DNA of 23,709 nt, from NCBI GenBank assembly GCA_049999725.1, contig JBNGIS010017306.1:1-23709 (forward strand). Direction: 5' to 3'. Every line of letters begins with the position of its first letter. Within the stretch, counting starts at the first letter, position 1. This DNA comes from Haplomitrium mnioides (Eukaryota; Marchantiophyta; Haplomitriopsida; Calobryales). The notes below the pieces were generated by a model, which was given only the letters and a program-made list of their open reading frames with translations, searched no databases and was not told the origin of the DNA. The position numbers and the translations under genes were made by a program. This document shows, piece by piece, positions 1-11,638 of this stretch.

Positions 1-1732
1 GTAAGACTCTTCAAGGCTCGGAGTGGAGTGGGCTACCTGCAGTTGGGAACGCTGCCTCCCAGAGGTGGGGGTGAAAGAAACTCTCTTCCTAGCATGAGGA
101 AGTAAATTCAGGGCTTCTCGTAAGGGAAGTTAAAAAGACTATCTGGAGAAGGGTGCGTGGGTGGGAGTTGGGCTGCAATCTGTAAGGTAGCGAAGGATTC
201 AGAAGGGAGGCATCAGTTGGCGAGGATCTGTCCAGAGGGCCTTCAAGGACTCTGTTTCTTCTTGCAGTACATAGTATATATGTCTTTGTGTATTTGTGTG
301 TAGTTAGATTTACATTCAGTAGTTGCATTCAAGAGACATCCCTTGATACAGATCTGAAATCCCGGGGGCAAATGCTCTCTATTTATGAGCTGGTGGTATA
401 GCTTAGGAATTAGTCCATCCTAGAATAGTTAGGAGCAATTGTACCAGTTCTGCGACAACCCTGAGAGGGGAAGTCCAGACCTTTTGTATTGTTCTTTGGT
501 GTTGCAGGCCACAAGCACACTTCTATCCTAAGCACAATTCAGGGGGGAGGGTCTGAGTACTCGAGCCCTTGAAATAAAGTGAAGGAATTACACGAAGATA
601 AGCTGTGGGTTATGAATGTGGACCTGGGATGTATGATTGATTGATTGACTTGAGTATGAAGCGAAGAGAGTGAGTGGTGCGTTAAAGGCTGGAAAGGAAA
701 GAAAGAATCCTTAGAGCCTCAAAGTGGTAACTGGCAAGGGGCCATCTCAGAAAAGAACCTAAAAGCCCTGAATCTGTCCTCCCTTGCAACCAAGTGGCAC
801 CTGGAAAGGTTAAGGCCCGAAGCTGGGGAGCGACAAGAGAGAACTAAGATTTTGGATTGATGGATCCGCAAGATTGGGTTCTAGCAGATGGGTTAGAAAT
901 CTTCTTCTTAGTCAAGGAAATCACTCGAGGTGGAATCATCCTTACTTCGAGAAGCGTTATCGCTAGATTGTTGAAAGAAGAGAAAGTGTTGTGGAATTTC
1001 ATAGTAAAATAACTCTAAGCCCTATGTTGTGCTAGGGTAGAGGCATAATTATTGAAGAGCATACGAGATAAAAAAAAGGTGTAGACTTGTTTGTGTGTCG
1101 AGCGAGAAAAGAACTAGAAATCATAGTATTTGGCAAAATAGAGATTCCAAAAATTCTTTATTAGGATGCGTGTCAAATTGTGAGAGATGGCGGAAGTTAT
1201 CATGGAAGGGGAAGCCAAAGCTAAGAAATTAATTGTCTGATAGAAGTATCAAGGTGATAGTCAAGCTTCGAGGTTGAATGCAACATCCAGCGAGTGACTT
1301 GGAATGAGGTGTTGAGCTTGGATTGGTCGAGAATTTGTTGGGTGATGTCAGATAAGTCATCGTACGTGGTTGGTTTTGCAAAGAAGATAGAAAGTAGGAA
1401 GTCAACACAACATTCCAACTTCCTATTGGAAAATAGCATCGAGTGGCTCTCTGAAAGGAGATTTTATCACCATTTTGGATGTTGTTTTCTACATATCATC
1501 ATATTGGTTCAAGTTAAAGGTGTGATGAGAATGTGAATGTTGGGGAAAATAATCAAAGTTATCTCAAAAGCTGGAATTCAGTATTGCAAAGAGATCGAAT
1601 CATCAAATTTTTATGAAGTGAGCAATTTGGTGAAGGAAACGTGAGTTTTGATATAAAAATTCTGCCTCCATGCTGAAAAGAACCTAGATAAATGGCTGAA
1701 TTGAGTGTTTTGGGTTCAACTCTAATACTACA
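1..1732 (+). other. Unrecognised leading region, possible 5' LTR of the following gypsy remnant
   Basis: No coding sequence in this stretch can be supported; the few short open frames on both strands match no family I know. The first 1 kb looks more GC-rich than the rest of the left flank and includes a purine-rich run at about 541-552 and a short TGAT repeat near 633-649. Because a primer-binding site lies at 1743-1760, a left LTR should end just upstream. The sequence ends ...CTACA at 1732, which would give the usual CA terminus and a 10-nt spacer. I found no matching right LTR in the window, so this assignment is an inference and the LTR start is unknown. Confidence 0.35.
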
Positions 1733-1742
1733 TGTGAATTTT

Positions 1743-1760
1743 TGGCGTCGTTGTCGGGGA
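1743..1760 (+). other. Retrotransposon primer-binding site, tRNA-Asp type
   Basis: The sequence TGGCGTCGTTGTCGGGGA differs at two positions (both C to T) from TGGCGCCGTTGCCGGGGA, the site complementary to the 3' end of tRNA-Asp that is common in plant Athila/Tat-type Ty3/gypsy elements. It lies just before the gag remnant on the same strand, where a primer-binding site should be. The two differences are C-to-T transitions, as expected from decay of methylated cytosines. Confidence 0.7.
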
Positions 1761-1771
1761 GGAGATGAATT

Positions 1772-3900
1772 ATGCAAAAGAAACATTTGCAAAGCTCACC
1801 ATTTAACGAACCATACGTGTTTAAAGCTGGAGAACAAAGGCCAAAAGAAGAACAAGATTTGAATAGTTGGTCATTGTGGACAATCAGAGAGCTTGTGGCT
1901 CGAATTAAAAGAAGACTAGAGTGGAAGAATAATTTTTTGTTGACAAATTTTATGGCGGATTTGCAAAATCATTTTCCTGCATGTGCTTTGCTGAATACTA
2001 GTTTGGGAATTGAAGATTATTTGTGGGATTCTATCCAAAAATATGAAATACATTGGTTCTTGGAGGAATATCTTCCAACAAAAAATGGTGAAGAAGGATT
2101 TTGAGAATTCCCAAAAGACGTGGAGTTAACTTGGATATGAGTAGTTATGTGATATATTGAAGAAGAAGAGGCGTGTGTAACAGCCCGAGCTTTGCTTCCT
2201 CATTGTCTGATTACAAAAGTTCTCCTGAACTTGAGGAGTATATCCAAATAGTAAAACTCATTTACCCAAATGATTGAATTTAGGTTGGAGGCGCAATTAA
2301 CAAACATTTGGATTACATTTTGGGTTACACCAATCGGTCTAGTTGGCCAATCGAGGTTGTTAGTTCTTCAAAAGCTCCAGTAGAAGAAGAGCCCAAAGAA
2401 GAAGAAGAAGAAGAAGAAGAAGAAGAAGAAGAAATATAAAAGAATATTTTCAGAATTATAAAAAAAACTTGGGATGATTATGTGTCAAGCAGAAGAAGAG
2501 GGTTGAGCTTATATCTAGACCACCTTGGGATCAAAGCATGTCAACCACTCAAAGCCGGCAAGAAAGAGACGAGAGACACCAAAGAAGAGTTGCAAAGAAG
2601 ATTGCACTCTTTGAATCCCGAAAAAATTTGCGGTTTGATATTTCGTTGCATTATCAAGCAACATCATCGAATTATCCTACCTTGCTAATGTTGTCTCCTA
2701 AACACGTGAAAAGTTTTGAAGAGGTTGAACAGAGTCAATCTGAAGACAGAAAAGATAATTAAGAAGTTGAAGAAGTCCAAGAAGGTCAAAGTAAGGAGTA
2801 GAGTCTGAACCATTCGCCTTTTGGTTCATCTTCAAGTTCTGAGGAGTCTACACCACCGAGTTCACCAAGCAAAGGTGGAGGAGGTTTTCCTTTTGTACCA
2901 GTTCTAGTTTCGATGGCAACACGATAAAGACTCAATTGTGATATGCAAATTTCAGTGGAAATCGTGGAGGTGCTATTGATTCTTTTATGGACCGATCTGA
3001 ATCTGTATCAATAGCAAATGGAGAAAATACGAATGTAGATCAACTAAGGATATTACCTGGTTTACTTACGCATCTGGCACAAAAATGGTATGCTTCTTTG
3101 GAAATGGCTTACAAAATGACATATGCAAGATCAAGTGGATCATGTGTGTCTAAATCATACCAAACTTGTCTACTTCTTTATCGGACCCGATAGGACTCCA
3201 CAATATTCTAATCAACCACCACACATGGAATTCCAAGGACTTTCTTACAACCAGTTCGTCCAATGGGGGAATGGAAGTTGGTATGTTTTACTTGTGGTGA
3301 TCCGAATCATTTCACTAACGCATGTCCACATCCGAAACCTCAAGTTGGAAATATTACACTATGTAGAAATTGTCAAGAAGGAGGCCATACGCGAGCAAAT
3401 TTCCCAAAGTTGATATAAAATTCTCAAAGACCTTTAAAGCATGCTCAAATTCTGATTGAAGATCAAATCAACATTGGACAGATCAAAAAAGGTTTTGATT
3501 ATAAGCATCAAGTCTACTAAGTGAAGACCCAAAGCATTGGGAAGAGAAAAAATGGTTGATAAGAAAGAAAGTTATAAGAAAACTTCTGTAAAAATTCTTA
3601 AACATGTTGCTACGCCTATTATAGAAGCTCAAAATGATTCAGACTATGATTGAAATCATCCAAAGTTGTTTGCAAAACCCACACATGATGTTTTCGAGGA
3701 GGTTGATTTGAACTTCAACATGAGTTGCACAAGCAAGTTTGTTTCAAAGATCCTCAAACTTCAAACCAAAAATTTGAAAAGCTTAAAGTCAATGAATTTT
3801 TGGAAGGATGTGACTTGGCGGCAGATATCAGAAGTCAACAAGCCAATATCACATTTGAAGAATTAATACGAGTGTTTCGACAATCAATTAGACGTCATCC
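1772..3900 (+). pseudogene. Ty3/gypsy gag (and start of protease region), broken
   Basis: Gag would form the capsid and bind element RNA. The remnant opens with a 110-codon frame (1772-2104), which matches nothing I can name but sits where gag should start. An acidic Glu run follows (encoded by the GAA repeat at 2398-2433), then a Ser/Pro-rich stretch near 2810-2870. A capsid-like segment at about 2950-3110 reads FSGNRGGAIDSFMDR and later WYASLE, as in the retrotransposon gag domain. Two zinc knuckles follow. The first, from 3284, is intact: CFTCGDPNHFTNAC (CX2CX4HX4C). The second, from 3362, is CRNCQEGGHTRANF, with the last Cys changed to Phe. Near 3800-3890 the frame reads ANITFEELIRVFRQSIRRHP, resembling the segment before protease in this group. 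Several frameshifts and stops separate the parts, and sequence changes to copia type at about 3900. Confidence 0.75.
2398..2433 (+). repeat. (GAA)12 microsatellite
   Basis: Twelve uninterrupted GAA units. In the gag frame they encode a run of glutamates that extends an already acidic segment (VEEEPKEEE). Flanking GAA-rich sequence suggests growth by slippage from a coding acidic tract. Confidence 0.95.
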
Positions 3901-3904
3901 TTGA

Positions 3905-6725
3905 TGTAACCTTCTCACTAAAATACAAACCTTCATCCTCTAGTACCGTATCCCCTTATTATTTAGCATTGGGAATGCCTCCAAATATTTCCTATCTAAG
4001 AACTTTTTGATGTCAAGTCTTAGTCTCAATAATGGGTCCCAAACATACTAAGACAGGCCCACAATGTGAGGTTGAGATATATATAAGATTTGATAATCCA
4101 TCAATCATCAAATTCTTAGAACCTTCAACTAGGAACGTATATAAATCAAGATTTCAAGATTTCTACTTTTATGATGATGCACAAATGAGTTTAGGGTTTG
4201 AAATGCATGATAATCAGAAAGGTGTTTCAAGTATATTATGGCATACAAGTGCCACATTCTTGAATAATCCATACACCCAACAAACAGAAAAAGAAGTCCA
4301 ATGTATCGTATACTTACATTAGATATTGGAAAAATTACGTGATGCCTTTAGTGATGTAGCTACTATAAACGGTTACATAATGAGCTTATAAATGTTCTCG
4401 CAATGGTGAAGCTCACCCAAACCATTCCATATAATGCCCAACCAAGAGCTAAAAGAGGGCGATTCTTCGTTTTTTAAAGATTCTTTACTAAGACAAAGAA
4501 GAAATCTTATACCAATAACAGAACCACATACAGAAAAGCTCTTGAATGTGATCAAAATAAACCTTCATATGGAAAATGAAGAAATATTGATGCAATATAG
4601 ACATATAGGCAAAGCCTGATGCAAAGGAAGTACTACAACTGATGACTAGTTTGCATATATGATATTACAAGACTTTACTAATGACATGTTTAACCCTCTC
4701 CCTGTTTTTGAAGCATAGAGCCTCCCTGATTAGCCACTGTGAGAGAAAGCACTTAATTCAAAACTAGATTCTCTAATCAAGAGAAAGGTTTTCGGCCACA
4801 TTATACCAATTCTTTCTGATACAAATAATACAAGATACAAGTTTATCTTTGTAAGAAAACAGAATGCTAAAAGAAAGGCGAGACGGTATTAAGGCTAGCT
4901 AGTTGCAAAGTGTTATACACAGATATATGGCCGAGATTATGACATGGCACATTCACTAGCCATGGATGCAAGAACATATCGGTACGTGATAGCTTTTGCA
5001 ATGCACCATAACTTGAACATGCATCTAATGGATGTAGTTACTACATATCTATATGGAATATTGGATATGGAGACTTTGTGAAGGCACTATTTCAATTGTT
5101 CAACAGAGTAGCATTTCATATTCAATGGGAGCGGACAAAATCATTCATCCAAAATTATTGTCTAGTACAAAGTAGATTATTGCCACAAAAGAAACTAAAC
5201 GTGTTGTCTGACATGTATCGAGTATGCTACACACAGCCACTTAGCCAACAACTGATGGATTACTTGGTACAACTCCTACTAAGCATTTGAATGAGCAATA
5301 TAATGAAAATGAATTTACAACCCAACAAGTACACAGTGTGCTGCTCACACCAGTTCAGCCTATAGTTGACGATTTATCCATTAGAGCTTCTATTAAGCAC
5401 TAGAAATAGCAACACAAGTATGGAGAACCTCCTGCCAAAAAGATGAAACCATTGGTGAATATGCTTCACACATTAAAGAGCATTCAAGTGAATGTACTAA
5501 AAAATGCCCAAAAACAAAGAAAGACCTTTGCAGTACAGGTGCTCCGCTTAATTTATGGCCTTACACAGAGCAACAAAATCCAATACAAAATATTTAAGGT
5601 TGAGATGCTTGCCCTAAATTTTAGCAATGACAGTATAGCACTATGTGTGTTCCTCAAATATGAGGGACAAGAATTTGTCATATTGGCAATTTATGTGAGC
5701 GACATCAATAAATTCAGAACTTGTAAGTTAAATACTACTATAGTAAACACATTGAAATGAGTTTTTGACATGAAAGATATTGGAAACCCGACCTAGTGTT
5801 TGGGAATCTAGTTTGATTATTTTCTTGAAGTGATCTTCATAACCTAAAAGATATACATACAGAAGATCCTCAAGTAATTTAATATGCATAAATCCCACCA
5901 TATTAGCACTCCCATAGATCTAAGATCACTTGGATTTGGCAAAATATATGTTTAGAAAACGTCGAGAGCATTAACCAATCATAAGCTAAGAAAAGCCCTA
6001 CCTCTTTGCAATTGGAGGCTTGTTATATTTGGCTACTCAAACAAGGCGTAATATCAGTTTTGCAGTGAGTCTACTTGCCATGCATTGTGCTCAACCTACT
6101 AAAAGACATTGGAATGACTTTAAACATGTTTTTAAATACTTACAAGGAATTGCTGACATGGGTTTATATTTCCCAAAGGATATGAATCAATAGATGATAG
6201 GTTTTGCTGATGTTTGATACCTGTTTAATCTAGATGATGTCAAAACCCAAACGAGATATGCATTTATGCAAGGCATGAAAGCTATTTGGTGGAAAGGTAC
6301 AAAACAGACACTTACTGCTACTTCATCCAATCATGCCAAAATTATAGCCCCTATATAAGGTCACTTGGGAATGTATTTGGCTTCAAAATCTTATTCAGCA
6401 TATTCATAAGAATATAGGATAGTTGTTTTCAACAACTCTGACGATTATTTACGAGGATAATCTCCCTTGTGTGATGCAAATCGCACAAGGCTTTATCAAT
6501 GAGGATCGCGCCAAACAAATCGCTCCTAAACTATTTTACACCCATGAACAACATGGTGACAAAGTATTTGTCAAATGGATCCCGTCTACCCAGAATAGAG
6601 TTGATTTGCTTACAAAACCTTTGCCTCCAACATTACATGTACATGGCATCAGAATGCGAGAATTGTCAATTCTACAACTGTCACAAATACTACATAATGG
6701 AAGATGGAGTCACTTATCAAAATTA
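3905..6725 (+). pseudogene. Ty1/copia pol remnant: integrase end, reverse transcriptase, RNase H
   Basis: This is a decayed copia polyprotein in family order, with many stops and frameshifts. The integrase C-terminal part (about 3905-4330) shows MPPNISYLRTF, FDNPSIIKFLEPST and ILWHTSATFL. A linker follows with TIPYNAQPRAKRGR (about 4420-4465). RT begins near 4750 with KREVFGHIIPI and YKFIFVRKQNAKRK, continues with LMDVVTTYLYGILDME (about 5025-5075) and LIYGLTQSNKIQYKIF (about 5550), and reaches the catalytic region as LAIYVSDINKF. The YVDD motif is therefore YVSD, with the first Asp lost. The C-terminal RT reads HWNDFKHVFKYLQGIADMGL (about 6110-6165). RNase H includes TKQTLTATSSNHAKI (about 6300) and the best preserved frame, 6423-6660, with IIYEDNLPCVMQIAQGFI and VDLLTKPLP. 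I found no copia gag, protease or LTRs, so this is an internal fragment that cannot be active. Confidence 0.88.
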
Positions 6726-7990
6726 ACATTTTTGTATATTTCCTGGATTTCTCCTTGCTACTTCAAGACATATTTGTTGATGTATACCATCGAAAGCTGA
6801 ATAGAGCTACGACCACTTTCTCCTCCATGTTTGAGCTTTTCTAAAGCATATCAAACTCGAAAAAGAAAATATTGAGGCACTCATAACATCCACTATTGTT
6901 AAAGAATGTCTAAGCAGATTCAATCTTACAAAGCTACATCAGAAATTACAATATCGCCAGACAACTGGAGTCCGATCATACTTTCTCGAATGATCCGCTC
7001 ATATCGAAATATATAAGAAAGATATCTATACATCCAGCTACTATTCGAGCTCGACAATCCATCCGAAGCTTATAAACAATTACGTCGAAGCCAACAATGA
7101 TCTTGCATCGCCAAACGCATTTTCGAACAGAAACCACCCGTTATTACTTTGTCTTTTTTACTAATCGATATATTTCATTATCAAAATATCCCATACATTC
7201 ATCAACTTTCTCTGCGACCACAAATCTTCCTACAACAAACGAAATCTAATGAAATCCATATGTCACGAGCGTTTAAACCTTCATCACCATCTCTCGACTA
7301 TATTTTGAGCGGCTGCTATAATATTTGCTTAAAACCAATAATTTTCTATTGTTTAAACCCTATTATCTTATTCTTTCCCTTACATATTTTTAAGTCTTGA
7401 TACCAAAAACATTCATCTAGTTATGTGAATTAACTTTTTATATAATTTTCCATATTTAGTTTAATAAGAGCTTATATGTTTTAGTTATTTGGTTGGTTAC
7501 TTACATGTAAGTTTGTTGCAATTATGAAGAAAGAAGGAGGGTTCTCTTTAGCAATGATGAAGAAGTAAGGTTTTAATGAGGCCAAACTATTAAGTAGTCA
7601 TACTAGAGTTAAGATTATCTCTTGTCTGGTTTGATTTTACTAATTTCTCTAGTATTCTAAACTCAAGGTAAGAATAACTATAGTTAAGTTAAGCTAACGA
7701 GAGTAATAGTTAGTTAAGTCTAACCTAACTAGAGTAATAGTTAGTTATAACTCAGTCTTCTTGTGAGTTTGTAATAGGCACGTCAACGGAGAGTTGATGA
7801 GCAATGTTTGCTTCTTATTCTTCCAACACAATGTAACTTTATTCATGGCCAAGTCTATGAATGCTTGCTTGCCGTTTCTAGAGAACTTTTCATGAAACAT
7901 TCAAATGTGGCACACAATTTGATTGACCATCATAGGCAAGACGGGATTTGGACTCGGCTACTGTGCACTGTGCATTTTCGATGACAAGTT
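6726..7990. other. AT-rich stretch without a recognisable gene
   Basis: Only short open frames occur, on either strand, and none resembles a protein family I know. The part next to the copia remnant (6726-6800) may be copia 3' sequence, but no LTR or polypurine tract is evident. A local direct repeat with a small hairpin lies at 7700-7747. Confidence 0.5.
7700..7747. repeat. 17-bp direct repeat with overlapping small hairpin
   Basis: The 17-mer AGAGTAATAGTTAGTTA occurs at 7700-7716 and exactly again at 7731-7747, an offset of 31 bp. The second copy overlaps an inverted repeat CTAACTA / TAGTTAG (7725-7731 and 7738-7744) with a 6-nt spacer. Related TAACT/AGTTA words fill the sequence on both sides (about 7610-7760). 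It may be a local tandem duplication or part of a small non-autonomous element. Confidence 0.8.
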
Positions 7991-8086
7991 AACTCTCCCA
8001 ACAGTTTGCCGTTTCCGATTCCTTGTAATGGACTCGTCGGTGTGATACTTCTTACTTCTTAGATCGCTGGCACATGGCATTGGTCT

Positions 8087-9430
8087 CTACTCAATCGAAC
8101 GATGCAAATGTGAATCTATTGCTGAACCATTAATTTTATTAACAATTGAGGTTGACCAGTCTGAGGCTAGTATCGATTTTTCTGAGAGAAATCCTAGTGC
8201 TGAAATAGCCAAGGAATATTGCAACGTGACTGTCAACACAACAGATCGATCCGCCAATGCATACCACCTTAATGAACGAAAGATCAATCCGCCATGAGTG
8301 AAACTCAATTCAATGCCTTGGTCCGCAGATCTTCTGGAACAACAAAGACCTGTCGATTGAAGCACTTCAACAGAGAGCATCATGCCATGTGAAAGAGGAG
8401 AAATGACAGCAAAGTCGAGTTTGTTGAGATGGGACTAGAAACATACATGAGGTACATGGGCGATCGATATTTCGATTTAAACTGCAGAATCTCTGTTGCT
8501 GGAGTAAAGGCTGGCTCATGCAAGTTGATCAATGACATGATTGGTGATATAGCGAGGCTCGTCCGGTGGCCCATCCCTCGCTTCCATGTATGCATTATTT
8601 TCCTCATCGAAGTCATCTGACTCGTTCATGAAATCGTAGATTGTGTTGTGAAGCGTTCCTTTGTGCAATTTCATTCTCACCATCGGGAGGAGATTGCGAA
8701 TCACAACCAAGAAGATATAAACCAAAGCATTCCTATAGCGACTTCGGCTTTCATATGCACTGCAGACGACGACTGAATCTCTACGTCTTCGACTAGTTCC
8801 ATCACTTCGATGATTCTTCTGATTCAAGCAGCAAGAACCCAAACTCTAATTCAAGTTGTTCGCAGGAGAGAAATAGAAAACTGAATCAAATTAAAATTAG
8901 AAAACAAATGTCAAGGCCCTGGAGAAAATTTGAAAGAAGACATACGAAACCTCATTCATAAACACACAGAATGAGAACGTTAGTGTTTGAATTTCAGCTA
9001 GATAACTGTGAATTTTGAAACAGATCATCCTTAGCTGAGGCTGGAGATAACAAGACCTCACCCTCAGATTCACCGCACAATGAATCAACTGAACTCCCAG
9101 CAGCTGTACTGTGCAATGATGATACGAGCCTGAGGCGGCGCTTATTGAGGCACGATTCGTTCAAATCATAACGGTTTTGAAATCTCGTTACGTTTCCGCA
9201 GAATACTCTTGAGAAAGGTTTCCAAAGATTTCTAGAATTACATTGACGTCCTCGTTTGATCCACGCTGAAACCAGCATTCATTGATCCGATCGTTTCGAG
9301 CGGTCGTGTCGACGAATACGATCTCTATGTACATCGCCAAATCAAAAACGAACTGGTGATTGGTTTCTTGTACTTTTCGCGACCCACTGATTTCATTAAC
9401 GTTCTCTCTGAACCCCACAACAGACAACAC
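8087..9430 (-). other. Downstream minus-strand reading frames of unknown nature
   Basis: Several minus-strand frames lie downstream of the RAD52-like gene: 8087-8383, 8516-8842, 8994-9278 and 9188-9430. The 8516-8842 frame has a basic start, a hydrophobic stretch (ALVYIFLVVIRNLLP) and an acidic segment (MNESDDFDEENNAY). The 8994-9278 frame ends in a Ser-rich tail, SSVDSLCGESEGEVLL. I recognise none of these and cannot join them into one gene. They could be exons of an unknown gene, a long 3' UTR, or chance frames. Base composition here is closer to that of the RAD52-like gene than to the retrotransposons, which slightly favours host sequence. Confidence 0.25.
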
Positions 9431-9693
9431 CGAACAATTGTGGGGACATTCATGAGACTCCTTGCGTTATCAGGTACTCAAATGAGGGTCCCTGAGATTG
9501 TTATCAAACGAGTGCTTCCAGCATTACCATTATACTCTACATGGTCACCATTACACAACAAATGATTGCCAAAAAACCTCTCCACGAATATGTGGCCTGC
9601 TCCGCACAAAGAATTCTATCCATGCTTTGCGTACACTGAACCCTGCAAATTACACTACTTATACCCATGAAGCAACGAGCCCATATAATTTCC

Positions 9694-11280
9694 TCAGAGG
9701 GTAGACAAATCCTCGTGGTAGAGATATAATCCGAGTCCAAATCTAGCACAAGCTTTGCAGAATGCCAGTCCTTCAGCCTCTTGAATGGAAGAGTCTTGAG
9801 AATAGAACTGTTTCAAGTTTGCCGTCCCAGATGCTTCACGCCAGGCCTACACGAAGAAGAGAAACAAGGTAAACCTGAGAGCTTGTAAATCTGATACAAA
9901 TCCTAAGTGTGACAGGAACTTGAGCACAAAAACTACTCAGAACGCATGCAACCGAATCAAGAGATCAAAGCACACTGGCATAGGTTACTTTCTTGATGTG
10001 CAGAGAGAGCAAAGAATCAACCTCTCCATCTGTCCCTCTAATTGTCACTCGATAAACGACTGTCACAGACTTTCCATCGTTAGAGTACGTAATGCTGCGA
10101 ACTTCACCACTCCAACCTGCATGAATCCCACAAAATGTCTTGGAGACAATATCTGAACTATGCAGAATGTAACCAGCTGCTGTGTTCAAAGGAATAAGTA
10201 AAAAGTTGAACAGTTGCGTGTGTGAAATCGTAGCTTTTCCTAGAGTGGGGGAGAACCCTTGAGCACATTACCCACCTGGTGCATAGAAGCTCAGCATCCT
10301 ATTTGCATGGTACCTGAATCATGTCCACAAACAATGTCAAATCACATAGTTTCAGCATGTCCTGCATATTTCGTCCACCCTAGGGTGAAAAGCCTTTCTG
10401 CCACATTCGTTTCCTGCTGAGTTTCTCCACCAACAAAAACAAAGCAGCTGGATATCATCGCTGTGTTGGTACTACACAATTTGTGTCTCTCTCGAGTTTT
10501 AGCTTTGACGTTGGTTATGTGCATGCACGAAACTTCAAATACTGTGGATAACTACAGGTTGAACCTGCATGATTAATTTTAAACCTGCCAGGCATGAAGC
10601 AAGAAGCAGCTGAATGCAAATGAATTGAACGATTTGTGGCGTCCATGACCTCGTCGTGTCATGGGATGAAGTAGTCAAAAACTGTCAGCACTCACAACAG
10701 CAAGATAAAAATGAAATAGGCCAAGTGGAGATGCAGGGCCAACAGCGGCTTGACAATATTCTCAATTCTATCTCCACATAGCGAGAGCCAGTGCACAGGC
10801 TGTTAGAACAACTGATATTGCACCAATTAATCGAGTGTTATAATTTGGACGACGCAAACTGGCGTAGCAAGGAAATTTCATTCACTCAGAGAAACAAATG
10901 CTGCAGCACTGGAAGATTTTTAAATAGAAACACCTGCTAAAGATGCATCCAGCGGAACAAAAAATAAAGGGTCTCGTTACAAACCATGGAATGAACTTGA
11001 CTTCGACACCAGCCTCCATCCGGGTCATCAAAACTTTTTCTGGCACTCTCTTGTTCATGTCCCTCATAATTTCGGCCAAAGGTCTTGTAATGAATGACGA
11101 AGAACTGTGATTATCCATGGGAACAGCGTAGCTAGTTTCATAATGTACAACCTTTTTGGCTGCGTCCCCAGCTCGTACTCGCACTATTCGCTTCCCGTCG
11201 ATCCACATCAAATTAATGCCGGACGATATTTCCATGGCATCCCCAACAAACGATGATTTCATAGCTAACGAGTAAGCCAT
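9694..11280 (-). CDS. RAD52-2: RAD52-like organellar DNA-binding protein (ODB2/RAD52-2 type), four coding exons
   Basis: Plant RAD52-like proteins bind single-stranded DNA, promote annealing of complementary strands and act in organellar (and in some isoforms nuclear) recombination and repair. Coding exons on the minus strand are 11280-10985, 10313-10276, 10116-10022 and 9846-9694. They total 582 nt, or 193 residues plus TGA, with reading frame kept across all three GT-AG introns. Residues 1-38 form a basic, Ser-containing leader that could be a transit peptide. The conserved start is YAVPMDNHSSSSFITRPLAE, then FIPW. Exon 2 (38 nt) encodes YHANRMLSFYAP. Exon 3 gives WSGEVRSITYS and VTVVYRVTIRGTDGE. 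Exon 4 gives WREASGT and the C-terminal signature FCKACARFGLGLYLYHE. These match plant ODB2 from memory of the family, and the length is close to the usual roughly 200 residues. The frame is open upstream of the chosen ATG to a probable splice acceptor, so the ATG at 11280 is the first after it. Exon 3's donor (GTTGAT) is weak. An in-frame alternative at 9988 would add 11 residues. I see no disabling change. The assignment to ODB2 rather than ODB1 is less certain than the family. Confidence 0.9.
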
Positions 11281-11322
11281 TCTAGACACTGAAGCCTTTC
11301 CTGCAGAAGCGTAGCACAGGGA

Positions 11323-11422
11323 NNNNNNNNNNNNNNNNNNNNNNNNNNNNNNNNNNNNNNNNNNNNNNNNNNNNNNNNNNNNNNNNNNNNNNNNNNNNNN
11401 NNNNNNNNNNNNNNNNNNNNNN
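11323..11422. other. Assembly gap (100 N)
   Basis: Exactly 100 undetermined bases, the conventional filler for a scaffold gap of unknown size. The real distance between the flanks may differ greatly. Open frames running through this block are artefacts. Confidence 0.99.
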
Positions 11423-11638
11423 CAAGAAATTTCCCAAACCTCCACTCACGTAGATTGCGTTCAAATTCTCCAACCTACGAGAGCAATCGTGAGCTGCAGA
11501 ATCCAAGCAGAAAAGATGGACATGTAGAGAAGTTTCGCACCCACCTCACGATCTGCGAAACTCCTGAAAACCCAAAAATTAAATGTGGCTCTTGCACATG
11601 ACAGGCAGCAGCACACAGCGAGGCAGCAGGCAGGGCAC

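Noticed and set aside
2398-2433. CRISPR-like or regulatory repeat
   Set aside because: A simple trinucleotide microsatellite within a gag remnant, with no spacers.
9537-9749. 70-codon minus-strand frame over the end of the RAD52-like gene
   Set aside because: It is a different frame from the conserved last exon (9846-9694), which carries the RAD52-family C-terminal signature.
10882-11445. A 187-codon minus-strand frame running through the N block
   Set aside because: The Ns carry no codon information, and the real coding exon ends at 10985 at a splice site. The frame beyond is intron sequence.
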